In this document: positions 54,970-64,000 of the stretch, piece after piece | Layout: each line of letters opens with the position of its first letter | Position numbering within the stretch: position 1 is the first letter of the stretch | NCBI RefSeq assembly: GCF_000237925.1 | Contig: NW_017386008.1 | Coordinates: 682,001 to 746,000 of the forward strand | Source of the DNA: Schistosoma mansoni | Lineage: Eukaryota; Platyhelminthes; Trematoda; Strigeidida; Schistosomatidae | Direction: 5' to 3' | Length of the DNA: 64,000 nt | Made by a program: the position numbers and the translations under genes | Notes under the pieces: model-generated | What the model saw: only the letters and a program-made list of their open reading frames with translations | Told to the model about the DNA's origin: nothing | Database searches by the model: none

Positions 54970-55305
54970 TGTACACAGAGGATCCACCTAGAGGGATTGG
55001 GAAACCCTGTTTCCCAACCAATGGTGAACATGGGCTCTAGGATCCTGAGGGAATCACAGCTGTATGAACCTATTCCTGGTCAACGGATACCATAAGACTT
55101 CATATGCTAAAGTTGCCCCACTGCCTTGTGAACTAGAGGCTCCGGATGAGGTCCCCTAAGAAAATCACCTGCTTCGGTTTGAGCACTACCTCAACCCTGA
55201 AAAAATCAATGATAATTACCGCTGGTCTCATTGTTATTGTGTGGCTCATATGTATTTAGTGCTCCCTTGTACCAATGTTCATGATTTCAAGTAAATAAAT
55301 CATAA
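54970..55305 (+). repeat. Retroposon D, 5'-truncated
   Basis: From GAGGATCCACCTAGAGGGAT to the A-rich end TACCAATGTTCATGATTTCA, AGTAAATAAATCATAAATAA. Diverged. Confidence 0.75.
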
Positions 55306-55875
55306 ATAATACGCCTATTTCACTCTTTTACAGGACTCATGAGTGACAATGCAGAGCCACGACCACATCAGTGATCGAACCTAGAACTTTCAAGTCCCTA
55401 TAAGTCAGTTACCAATGATTAATATGTTGAACTTCAATCAACTCATAACTTTATGTAACCATATTCCAACGATATAGGTGAGTAACTGTCTCAAGCCAGA
55501 TATAACTGAACTCCACTGATCATTGGAGTCCCAAAAGAGTTCAAAGAATCACATTTCAAAATGAGTCAATAATGGGGGCATAATTACAATTACTAATGTA
55601 GGAGGTTTTTAGGACTTGTTAAATTTTAAAGTTTGGATCCTAACATTCAAAGAAACAACTAGCCAATACTTTCTGATTTTCAGTGGTTACTCAACTGAAT
55701 TCAGTCAGTGATGTAAACAAATAAAATTCAACAATTTCCACAAATTTCCCATACTAACTACTTGATTGACTAAACTGATTCAGGAAGATCTGGGTTCGAT
55801 TTGATGATCGAATCGTTGAAGATTGAATTATCCAACCAATATACCTTGACTTCTGAGCAAGTTAGTACCTATTTT
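55306..55875. other. Unassigned with a SINE B-like relic
   Basis: About 55330-55450 has the order of an old minus-strand tRNA head (GATCGAACCTAGAACTTTCA). The rest is unassigned. Confidence 0.4.
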
Positions 55876-55926
55876 TAATTCAATAGTAACCCAGTAGATA
55901 AAACTCTGTCGTTTGAAGTATATAGT

Positions 55927-56237
55927 CACCCAACTGGGTGGTAATCAATGTCATGTGTGTCAAGTCCGTCTTAGTGCTGATCGAATGCTATCGATCAAGT
56001 TGCAATGTGGCCACTAGTCTAGGTGGCTCGACACTGCGTGCACTATATATATTGGGATAAGATGGTGGTTGGAGGTGGTCAACAGGATACCATGGACCCG
56101 GGTTTCGTGCTACTTGGCACTCGTCAGCAAGGTGTACCTGTAATCTTGAGGGGACTGGTGCTCCCTGACGGATTCGATCCCATGTCACCTAGCTTCACAG
56201 TCAGAGACGTTAACACTGAGCTATTCGGGCCGCGACC
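55927..56237 (-). repeat. SINE C with 12-bp TSD, inside an old SINE A
   Basis: 311 bp from the GTGGTAATCAATGTCATG end through 3' body, hammerhead, B box and tRNA-like head to GGGCCGCGACC. Flanked by GAAGTATATAGT (55915-55926, 56238-56249). The flanks form an old plus-strand SINE A (about 55876-55926 and 56250-56335). Confidence 0.87.
56085..56138 (-). ncRNA. Hammerhead ribozyme, family C
   Basis: On the minus strand: CCTTG/CATGG stem I (one mismatch), CTGACGA, stem II GTGC/GCAC, GAAA, palindromic stem III ACCC/GGGT, cleavage after GTC. The core is complete. Relative to families A and B, stems II and III differ by compensating changes. Confidence 0.8.
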
Positions 56238-56409
56238 GAAGTATATAGTTTTGACTCTCCAGAGGAACATCAGTATTGAACTTCACAGTTATATCCAGTT
56301 GACAGGTCCCTAGTAGGAGGACCATAATGCGTTTACTTAACTTTTGATATATCTAAATCTCATCTATGTACTTCAATTTTGTTCAGTCTTAACATACTAT
56401 ACTATTTTT

Positions 56410-56640
56410 ATATAGTTGAAATCATGACTTAATTGAAGCTGGACCATCATGGAAAACCTGGAAGCACTGGACGGCCGTTTCGTCCCATTATGGGACTCCT
56501 CAGCAGTACGAATCCACGATCCCGCCTTCGTGAGATTCGAAACCAGGACCTATCAGTCTCGCGCCAGAGCACTTAAATGATAGACCACTCAGCCAGCATC
56601 CAACGGTGTTGATGTCTAACCTCAATCAATCCACTATTTT
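56410..56640 (-). repeat. SINE B, 5'-truncated
   Basis: TATAGTTGAAATCATGACTT 3' end, hammerhead, tRNA head and the CCAACGGTGTTGATGTCTAA segment. Well conserved. Confidence 0.82.
56464..56509 (-). ncRNA. Hammerhead ribozyme, family B
   Basis: Minus strand: stem I GTACTG/CAGTGC (one G-U), CTGAGGA, stem II GTCCC/GGGAC (5 bp), GAAA, stem III ACGG/CCGT, GTC. One of the best-preserved copies in the window. Confidence 0.83.
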
Positions 56641-56810
56641 GTAAAAGAATCAAAGTATAAATTTGTAGGAAAGTATAAATCCTGTGTAGATTTGAAATCA
56701 CTAATTGAGTTAATGGTGAATTATTCATTTACTTACTATACTATACTTTTACAGTAGTCAATGATTTTTCGAGATGATAGGAAAAAAAATAGCAGAGTAT
56801 GCTATCGATT

Positions 56811-56937
56811 AACTCCGCCTGTAGCTCCTCCAGAGGCTACTGCCGATCTCAAGCCCGGATAAAGGAGAAGGGTTTGACATGGGGTTGGCGACCGCATCCT
56901 GTAGAAAACTAACTCACTAAAAAAGATGCTAACTAAC
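56811..56937 (+). mobile_element. RTE-1 5'-end-only insertion with 10-bp TSD
   Basis: 127 bp matching only the first part of RTE-1 (AACTCCGCCTGTAGCTCCTC ... AAAAAGATGCTAACTAAC), bracketed by GCTATCGATT (56801-56810, 56938-56947). LINE insertions normally retain the 3' end; here the 3' end is missing. Contains the hairpin corresponding to TGGGGTTAGCGACCCCA, with a mismatch. Confidence 0.85.
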
Positions 56938-56947
56938 GCTATCGATT

Positions 56948-57379
56948 GATCAATATTAAGTCGGAGCTAAATAAAATGTTGAATATCGTGGGGTCAATTT
57001 CAAAGATTATAGAGGATGTGGTTATCCTCTGACGACTAGGCTGTTATACTTAGCTTAAACTTAAGTCAATCAACTTGTAATATCCTCATTGAATGCCGTA
57101 ACAGTTCATAGCAAGGATGATTCTTATTCGTAAGATTTTGTTTGTGTTTTCTTGCCTACCATCTGGTGTTCACTCACTACATAATGTAAATGTTAACACT
57201 GATATTCCTTCCTGTTCATCTAGATGATGGAGTTAAAATAAGATGCATTTCAAGAGTAGCCACTATAATTAAGTAACAATTTACATTCTAACTTACCAAA
57301 ATTGTCCTAAACATTTCCATCTTTGATGATTTTGTTGTATAATAAGCTGGATAATATGTTTCATTCTGTAAAATAGACA
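56948..57379. other. Unassigned sequence
   Basis: AT-rich, nothing recognised. Confidence 0.4.
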
Positions 57380-57392
57380 AAATATGGATATC

Positions 57393-57573
57393 GTGGGTCA
57401 ATTGAAGCTAGACCATCATAGAAAACCTGGAAGCACTGGACGGCCGTTTCATCCTATTATGGGACTCCTCAGCAGTGCGCATCCACGATCCTGCACTCGC
57501 GAGATTCGAACCCAGGACCTACCAGTCTCGAACCGGAGCCCTTAACTAAATTCTCAACAAAACCCCCTCTGAC
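57393..57573. repeat. SINE B inverted pair with TSD (12/13)
   Basis: Minus-strand 3' body, intact hammerhead and tRNA head, then a short plus-strand tail (AAATTCTCAACAAAACCCCC TCTGAC). Flanks CAAAATATGGATA (57380-57392) and CAAAAAATGGATA (57574-57586). An old minus-strand SINE B relic follows at about 57590-57770. Confidence 0.82.
57433..57478 (-). ncRNA. Hammerhead ribozyme, family B
   Basis: Minus strand: GCACTG/CAGTGC stem I perfect, CTGAGGA, stem II GTCC/GGAT (terminal G-U), GAAA, stem III ACGG/CCGT, GTC. Confidence 0.8.
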
Positions 57574-57986
57574 CAAAAAATGGATAGTTATTAAGAATTA
57601 GGGAGGCACTGTTCCATCCTACTATTAGAACTCAACAGTCCGTATTCACGAAATCACCGGGAATCGAACTCAGGATCTTCGATTTCGTAACTAGAACTTA
57701 ATTACTAAACAACCAAGCCGGCATTTAATAGTATACATATCGAACTTTAATCAATTAACAATATTTTGGGATCATCTTTAGTTGCCTTCAGTGGTTGACT
57801 GTCTCATACTATACATCAATGAGCTGAATTGGTCATATCATCTTAATAGAATTCCTGGAATTACATCTCGAAACTTAACTACAATCAGTCGATGGTGTAA
57901 ACGAATATAAATAATAAACGTTTAGTTCAATCACCAAGAATAACATCATGTTATACCTTGAATAAACGTTAACATTTCGTAATTCC

Positions 57987-60900
57987 TTAACTCCGCCTGT
58001 AGCTCCTCTGGGGGTTACTGCCGGTCCCAGGCCCGGGTAAAGGATGAGGGTTGGGCATGGGGTTAGCGACCCCATCCCGTAGAAAATCAACTCGCTAAAA
58101 AAACGCTAACCAGAAAAAATCATTCAAACCATTTAAACTCTGCCCTGGGAGTAGAAGGAATAATTATGACGTCTCATAATGAAAGCCGAGTTCCTTCGGA
58201 AGTCATGAGGCCGATGCACCTTCTTACAACCAGAGCGACAATTTTTATAGGTACATGGAATGTCCGAACAACGTGGGAGACGGAAAGAGTCTTCCAAAGT
58301 GCCGCAGAAATGAGAAAATACAACCTGGAGGTGCTTGGAATCAGCGAAACACATTGGACGCAGGTTGGACAACAACGACTAGCTTCAGGAGAAATTCTGT
58401 TATACTCCGGTCATGAAGAAGAAAATGCCCCACATACACAAGGAGTTGCATTGATGCTGTCCAGAAAAGCACAAAACGCACTTATTGGATTGGAATCTCA
58501 TGGACCAAGGATCATCAAAGCCTCCTTCAAAACAAAGAGAGAGGGCATTACAATGAACGTCATCCAATGCTATGCGCCTACCAACGACTACGATGAAGAC
58601 GCTAAAGACCAATTCTACGACAGGTTGCAGTCGATCTTTGAGAAGTGCCCAACCAATGACCTGACCATTCTGATGGGAGATTTCAATGCCAAGGTTGGAA
58701 TGGACAACACTGGATACGAAGACGTCATGGGACAACATGGACTGGGAGAAAGGAACGAAAATGGTGAGAGATTTGCAAACCTATGTGCCTTCAATAAACT
58801 GGTCATAGGTGGCACCATATTCCCACACAAAAACATACACAAAGCCACTTGAATTTCACCGGATCACACTACACAGAATCAAATCGACCATATCTGCATC
58901 AACAAAAAGTTCAGGAGGACGATGGAGGATGTGAGAACCAGAAGAGGAGCTGATATGGCATCCGATCATCATTCGCTGGTCGCCAAGATGAAACTAAAAC
59001 TCAAAAAGCACTGGACAACGGCGCGGACAACATCACAAAAGTTTAATACGGCCTTTCTTCGAGATGCTGACAAACTCAACAAATTCAACATAACCCTCAG
59101 CAACAGGTTCGAGGCCTTTCATGATCTACTCAATGGAGAGGGGACTACCATGGAGAGCAACTGGAAAGGTATCAAGGAGGCGATCGTTTCAACATGTCAA
59201 GAGGTTCTGGGCCAAAAGAAGCACCATCACAAGGAATGGATCACTGTTGGTACACTGGATAAAATTGAAGAAAGGAGGAACAAGAAGGCAGCAATCAATA
59301 TCAGCCGAACAAGAGCGGAAAAAGCCAAGGCACAAGCCGAATACACAGAGGCAAACAAGCAAGTGAAGAGGATCATCAGAACCGACAAACGTAAATATGT
59401 GGAAGATTTAGCAATGACGGCGGAAAAGGCTGCAAGAGAGGGAAATATGAGACAACTGTATGATACAACAAAGAAACTTGCTGGAAATTACCGTAAGCCA
59501 GAAAGACCAGTGAAAAGCAAGGAAGGTAAAGTAATCACCGACATTGAAGAACAACGAAACAGGTGGGTAGAACACTTCAAAGAACTCTTGAATCGACCAG
59601 CTCCACTGAACCCACCCAAAATCGAAGCAGCACCCACGGACCTCCCAATCGATGTTGGCCCACCAACAATTAAAGAGATCAGCATGGCCATTAGACAAAT
59701 CAAGAGCGGCAAAGCAGCGGGACCAGACAACATCCCGGCAGAGGCACTGAAAGCAAATGTAGCAGCAACTACCAAGATACTCCACATCCTCTTCAGTAAG
59801 ATTTGGGATGAAGAACAAGTACCAATAGACTGGAAAAAAGGACTTCTGATCAAGATACCAAAGAAAGGCGATCTGAGCAAGTGCGACAACTACAGGGGCA
59901 TCACTCTCCTCTCAATACCAGGAAAAGTCTTCAACAGAGTATTGTTAAACAGGATGAAGGATTCGGTGGACGCCCAACTTCGAGATCAACAAGCTGGATT
60001 TCGTAAGGATAGATCGTGCACAGATCAAATCGCACTCTGTGGATCATTGTGGAACAATCGATCGAATGGAATTCATCACTCTACATCAACTTCATCGACT
60101 ACGAGAAGGCATTTGATAGCGTGGACAGGACGACACCATGGAGGCTTCTTCGACACTACGGCGTGCCTGAGAAGATAGTAAATATCATACGGAACTCCTA
60201 TGATGGACTAAACTGCCAAATCGTTCACGGAGGACAACTCACCGACTCATTCGAGGTAAAGACTGGTGTTAGGCAAGGTTGCTTACTCTCACCCTTTCTC
60301 TTTCTCCTGGTCATCGACTGGATCATGAAGACGTCAACATCTGGAGGAAAGCACGGAATGCAGTGGACAGGCAGGATGCAGCTTGACGATTTAGACTTCG
60401 CGGATGATCTGGCTCTTCTAACACAAACGCAACAACAAATGCAGGAGAAAACGACCAGTGTAGCAGCAGCCTCAGCAGCAGTAGGTCTCAATATAAACAA
60501 AGGGAAAAGCAAGACTCTCCGATACAATACAATATGCACCAATCAAATTACACTTGATGGAGAAGCTTCGGAGGATGTGGAAACCTTTACATATCTGTGC
60601 AGCATCATTGATGAACACGGTGGATCAGATGCAGATGTGAGGGCGCGGATCGGCAAAGCAAGAGCAGCATACCTACAACTGAAAAACATCTGGAGCTCAA
60701 AACAATTGTCAACCAACACCAAGGTTAGAATTTTCATTACAAATGTGAAGACAGTTCTACTGTATGGGGCGGAGACGTGGAGAACTACGAAAGCCATCAT
60801 CCAGAAGATACAAGTGTTTACCAATAGTTGTCTACGCAAGATACTTCGGATCAGATGGCCAAACACTATCAGCAACAAGTTACTGTGGGAGACAACAAAC

Positions 60901-61191
60901 CAGATTCCAGTGGAAGAAGAAATCAGGAAGAAGCTCTGGAAGTGGATTGGGCACACCTTGAGGAAATCACCCAACTGCGTCACAAGACAAGCCCTCACAT
61001 GGAATCCTGAAGGTCAAAGGAGAAGAGGAAGACCAAAAAACACATTACGCCGAGAAATAGAGACAGATATGAGAAGAATGAACAAAAACTGGATAGAACT
61101 AGAAAAGAAAGCCCAGGACAGAGTGGGTTGGAGAATGCTGGTCGGCGGCCTATGCTCCATTGGGAGTAACAGGCGTAAGTAAGTAAGTAAG
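57987..61191 (+). mobile_element. RTE-1, full-length LINE with 12-bp TSD
   Basis: 3205 bp bracketed by TTTCGTAATTCC (57975-57986, 61192-61203). 5' UTR about 180 bp with hairpin TGGGGTTAGCGACCCCA, one EN-RT reading frame, almost no 3' UTR and (TAAG)n end: the RTE-clade layout, like schistosome SR2/SR3. It is the reference for all RTE-1 fragments here. It is recent in type but not intact (one in-frame stop and one frameshift). Confidence 0.92.
58166..61182 (+). pseudogene. RTE-1 endonuclease-reverse transcriptase, two disabling changes
   Basis: An apurinic-type endonuclease comes first: IGTWNVRTTWE (about 58250), ISETHW, MGDFNAKVG (about 58675) and ASDHHSLVAKMKL (about 58955). The reverse transcriptase follows: KAAGPDNIPAEALK, LIKIPKKGDLSKCDNYRGIT, then [29 protein letters not shown] and FADD (60397-60408). 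The C-terminal RTE domain has [24 protein letters not shown] and [18 protein letters not shown] at 58850-58852 interrupts the frame between EN motifs, and the frame shifts near 60040. The first Met used here (58166) may not be the true start. It would copy RTE-1 RNA at nicked target DNA. Confidence 0.9.
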
Positions 61192-61367
61192 TTTCGTAAT
61201 TCCCTGTAAGAATATCTTCCTAATTCATAATGATGATTATTGAGGTATAGAATGACAGGGCATAATTCAAAAAATGTTCCTCTCTATTTCGATATCATAA
61301 AAGAGTAATTAAGTAAGTAAGTATTTATGAAAAGCATCGATTGAACATGGATAACTTATCAAGGTTT

Positions 61368-61964
61368 ATATCAGAAGTGGCTTTGTGAATATTATGGTAA
61401 TTTTAATAGTTGAGATCATGAGTCATTTGAAGCTGGATCACCATGGAAAAACTGGAAGCACTGGACGGCCGTTTTGTCTTATTGTGGAACTCCTCAGCAG
61501 TGCGCATTCACGATCCCGCCCCGTGAGATTCGAACGAAAGACTCATCTGTCCCGCGCGCGAGCGCTTAACTTCTAGACCATTGAACCGGCATTCAACAGT
61601 GTTAATGTCTAGTGAGAAGCAGTGACCAATAGAGTTCAACGAGATCTGTTGTAAGATAGTAACTCACTGAAGACATTGGTGGATGTGTCGCTCAATTTCG
61701 TGGATCGGTTGAAGTTACACGTTAACACCGTTGAGTTCCGGCCGGCTTAGTGGTCTAAAGATTAAGCACTCGCACTCGAGACTGATAGCTTCTGGGTTCG
61801 AGTCTCGTGAGGCGGGATCATGGATGAGCACTGCTGAGGAGTACCACAAGAAGACGAAACGACCGTTCAATGCTTCCAGGTTTTCCATGGTGATCCAGCT
61901 TCAATTGATTCATGACCTTAACTATTAAAATTACTATAATATCTACAACCCCCCCCTCTTCTGA
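61368..61964. repeat. SINE B inverted pair, two long arms
   Basis: Minus-strand unit from tail (ATCAGAAGTGGCTTTGTGAA) to GGTGTTAATGTC (about 61611), directly followed by a plus-strand unit from the leader (AGTGAGAAGCAGTGACCAAT) to the tail CCCCCCCTCTTCTGATATTA. No clear TSD. Plus ribozyme has CTGAGGA and GAAA but a disturbed stem II. Confidence 0.83.
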
Positions 61965-62239
61965 TATTACTTTGATATGCCTAAATTATCAAGTTTGATT
62001 TATTCCTCCTTCTATACTTTGTATAATAACTAAACCAAACCAAATTAGAATAAAGTTTATTCCTTTAGGGGGTTTTAGTTCAAAAAAAAGAAGATGAATT
62101 ACCTTGGCAGAATAATATACTACACCTTAAATCCTACACCTAATGGAACTTCTATCATTACCATGTGTATTAAAAAATGGAAAGCAATCATAATGGACTA
62201 ATGTCAATATTCATGTCATACTTTAAAATCATAATGTTT

Positions 62240-62511
62240 TTTTCATAGTGGAGATCATGAGTCAATTGAAGCTACATCACCATGGAAGCACTGGACGACC
62301 ATTTCGTCCTATTGTGGGACTCCTCGGTAGTGCATATCCACGATCCCGCCTCACGAGATTCAAACCCATGACCTACAAGTCTCGCGTCAGAGCACTTAAC
62401 ATCTAGACCACTGAACTTGCCGGCATCCAACGGTATTAATGTCTAACTTCAACCAATCCATGAAGTTGAGCAACTATGAAAAATACTGAAATCTCCACAA
62501 TTCCCCTTCTG
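62240..62511. repeat. SINE B inverted pair with TSD (11/12)
   Basis: Minus-strand copy from the 3' end to the leader (GAAGTTGAGCAAC), then a plus-strand tail (TATGAAAAATACTGAAATCT ... CCCCTTCTG). Flanks ATCATAATGTTT (62228-62239) and ATCATAATATTT (62512-62523). Confidence 0.83.
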
Positions 62512-62639
62512 ATCATAATATTTACCGAGAATATTCTAGATGACAGATTATTTAATTGAAACAATATTGATAGATAAACTGATGAACACTGTTTCAGTAA
62601 TACACAATGTCAAATAATAAGACAACATTGCCGGATACT

Positions 62640-63620
62640 AGACCAAGTCAAACAGGAGAGTTGGGCATGAGGTCAATAATATCATCCCGTAGAAAACAAC
62701 ATTGCTAAAAAGACGTTAACCAGAATAAACAAATGAAACCATTTAAACTCTGTCCTCTGAGTGGAAGGATTTTCGTTCAGAAGAATGCAATGGACAGTTT
62801 GGATGTAACTAGATGATTTGAAATTTGCAGATGACCGAGCTCTTCTATGCCATATACACCAACAAATGAAGACAGCCAGTGTATCAGCAATCTTTGCATC
62901 AGTAGGCCTCAATATAAACATGTGATACAACATGATTCTCGAATACAACACAGAGAAAACTAACCCAATCACACTTCATGGAGAAGTTCTGGAATAGGTG
63001 AAGACTTTCACGTACCTGAGTAACATCATCGATAAACAAGGAAGATTTGATGCGAACGTAAAGGCGAGGGTTAACAAACTAACAGCAGCATTCCTACAGT
63101 CAAACAACATATGGAACTCAAACCAACTCTCAACCAATATCCAACTCACAATCTTCAATACGAAAGCCAACACAGTTAATTCTACTGTATGGAGCTGAAT
63201 ATTGGAAAACTACCACAACCATCATCAAAATGGTTCAAGTATTTATATACAATTATCTACTCAAGATACTCCATATCCTTTGGTTGGATACCATCAGCGA
63301 TAGCCTACTGTGGGAGAGGACAAACCAGCTTTGATCTGAAGAGGAAATTAGGGAAAGGCGCTGGAAGTGGATAGGACATATATTACGGAAATCACCAAAC
63401 TGCATCATGAGGCAACAGTTAGTATGGAATCCTAGAGTATAACGGAAAATGAGTAAACCAAGCAACATATTGCATTGGAAATGGGAGGCAGACCTCAAAA
63501 GGATGAGAAGAGCAGCTAGATACAACTAGGAAGGAATACGTGGGACAGATTTGGATGGAGAATGCTGGTGAGCGCCTTATGCTCCTAAAGGAGGGATAAC
63601 AGACGTGAGCAAGTAAATAT
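62640..63620 (+). mobile_element. RTE-1-like decayed copy with internal deletion
   Basis: A 5' UTR remnant (GTTGGGCATGAGGTCAATAA, TAGAAAACAACATTGCTAAA) to about 62780 joins RT sequence just before the FADD box (LKFADDRALL-like). It then continues to the C-terminus ([20 protein letters not shown]) and a degenerate GTGAGCAAGTAAATA end. Many frameshifts; an older subfamily. Confidence 0.78.
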
Positions 63621-63799
63621 ACCACACAGGTCGATTAGAAAGCTAGTATCTCAAGTTTCCAATACCTAAAACTAATGGGAACAGATATTTAATACTTTCT
63701 TATTCTTTATACATTGTCAAATTATTTTTCTTCATATTATGTGAAACAAGAGTATTTTCAAGTTATGAGTAATTTTCATCACAAGATTGACATCAGCTG

Positions 63800-63955
63800 G
63801 AGCACTATAGTCAATCAGCAAACACTGAATAGACAGTTTTTTTCTTACCAGTATGAGGCTTGTCAACCGTACGCAACCATAACCACGCCGAGGTTTGAAC
63901 CCAAGATATTTAGTTACGGACTCAAGTCCTTAGCCCTTAAACCACTAAATTAACG
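63800..63955 (-). repeat. Old SINE B-like tRNA head relic
   Basis: GGTTTGAACCCAAGATATTT and TTAAACCACTAAATTAACGT keep the minus-strand B-box and A-box order. Ribozyme not recognisable. Confidence 0.45.
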
Positions 63956-63990
63956 TTTAGGTGTTCACATGTTTACATTTATAATGTTCT

Positions 63991-64000
63991 CTGCCCCCAA
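63991..64000 (+). repeat. Probable start of another retroposon D copy
   Basis: The window ends in TGCCCCCAA, identical to the 5' start of D copies (GCCCCCAAATGCCC). Only ten bases are visible. Confidence 0.4.

Noticed and set aside
1-64000. CRISPR array, prokaryotic operon or integron-like structure
   Set aside because: The evenly repeated units are SINEs and tandem repeats with no spacer pattern. Introns and non-LTR elements show a eukaryotic nuclear genome.

Overview
The window is nuclear DNA of a blood fluke (genus Schistosoma or a close schistosomatid; species not decided). It is AT-rich and intron-heavy. It carries Sm-alpha-type SINEs with hammerhead ribozymes, RTE-clade LINEs of the SR2/SR3 kind, and Penelope-like element fragments. 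There is no operon structure, and five runs of N (about 200 each) mark assembly gaps.

One host gene is visible on the + strand. It is the 3' part of an ortholog of MCC (colorectal mutant cancer protein, a coiled-coil scaffold). Six exons run in frame: 3948-4373, 30314-31024, 35170-35528, 37740-39216, 46458-46742 and 49832-50524. They join through GT-AG introns of 25.9, 4.1, 2.2, 7.2 and 3.1 kb and encode about 1316 residues. The 5' exons lie upstream of the window. Blocks matching human MCC alternate with long Q/N/H/S/T-rich inserts absent from the 829-residue human protein. A tandem 3 x ~158 bp repeat lies downstream of the stop.

Nearly everything else is repeats. I separate: family A (Sm-alpha-like), B and C, three tRNA-headed SINEs each with its own hammerhead ribozyme; family D, an ~527 bp retroposon with an A-rich tail; RTE-1, with a 3.2 kb near-complete copy at 57987-61191; RTE-2, present as 3' and RT fragments; Penelope-like elements (PLE); and two unclassified, possibly LTR-type repeats. 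Layout: 0.9-3.9 kb PLE plus SINE B; 4.4-29.7 kb the giant intron filled with A, B, C, D, RTE and PLE; 30-50.5 kb exons separated by shorter repeat-filled introns; 50.5-57 kb downstream region; 58-61.2 kb the full RTE; 61.3-64 kb SINE B pairs and a decayed RTE.

The main discovery candidate is a shared architecture. Most SINE A and B copies, one C copy and one PLE copy are head-to-head inverted pairs with both 3' ends facing outward (minus then plus). I found no pair of these families in the opposite order. At least seven pairs are bracketed by 11-13 bp target-site duplications, so each inverted pair was inserted as one unit. This suggests target-primed reverse transcription from both sides of the break, perhaps by PLE machinery. 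All five assembly gaps fall in or beside such pairs. Family members also show head-to-tail junctions (335 bp period in A, 346 bp in C) and a ribozyme chimera between A and B.
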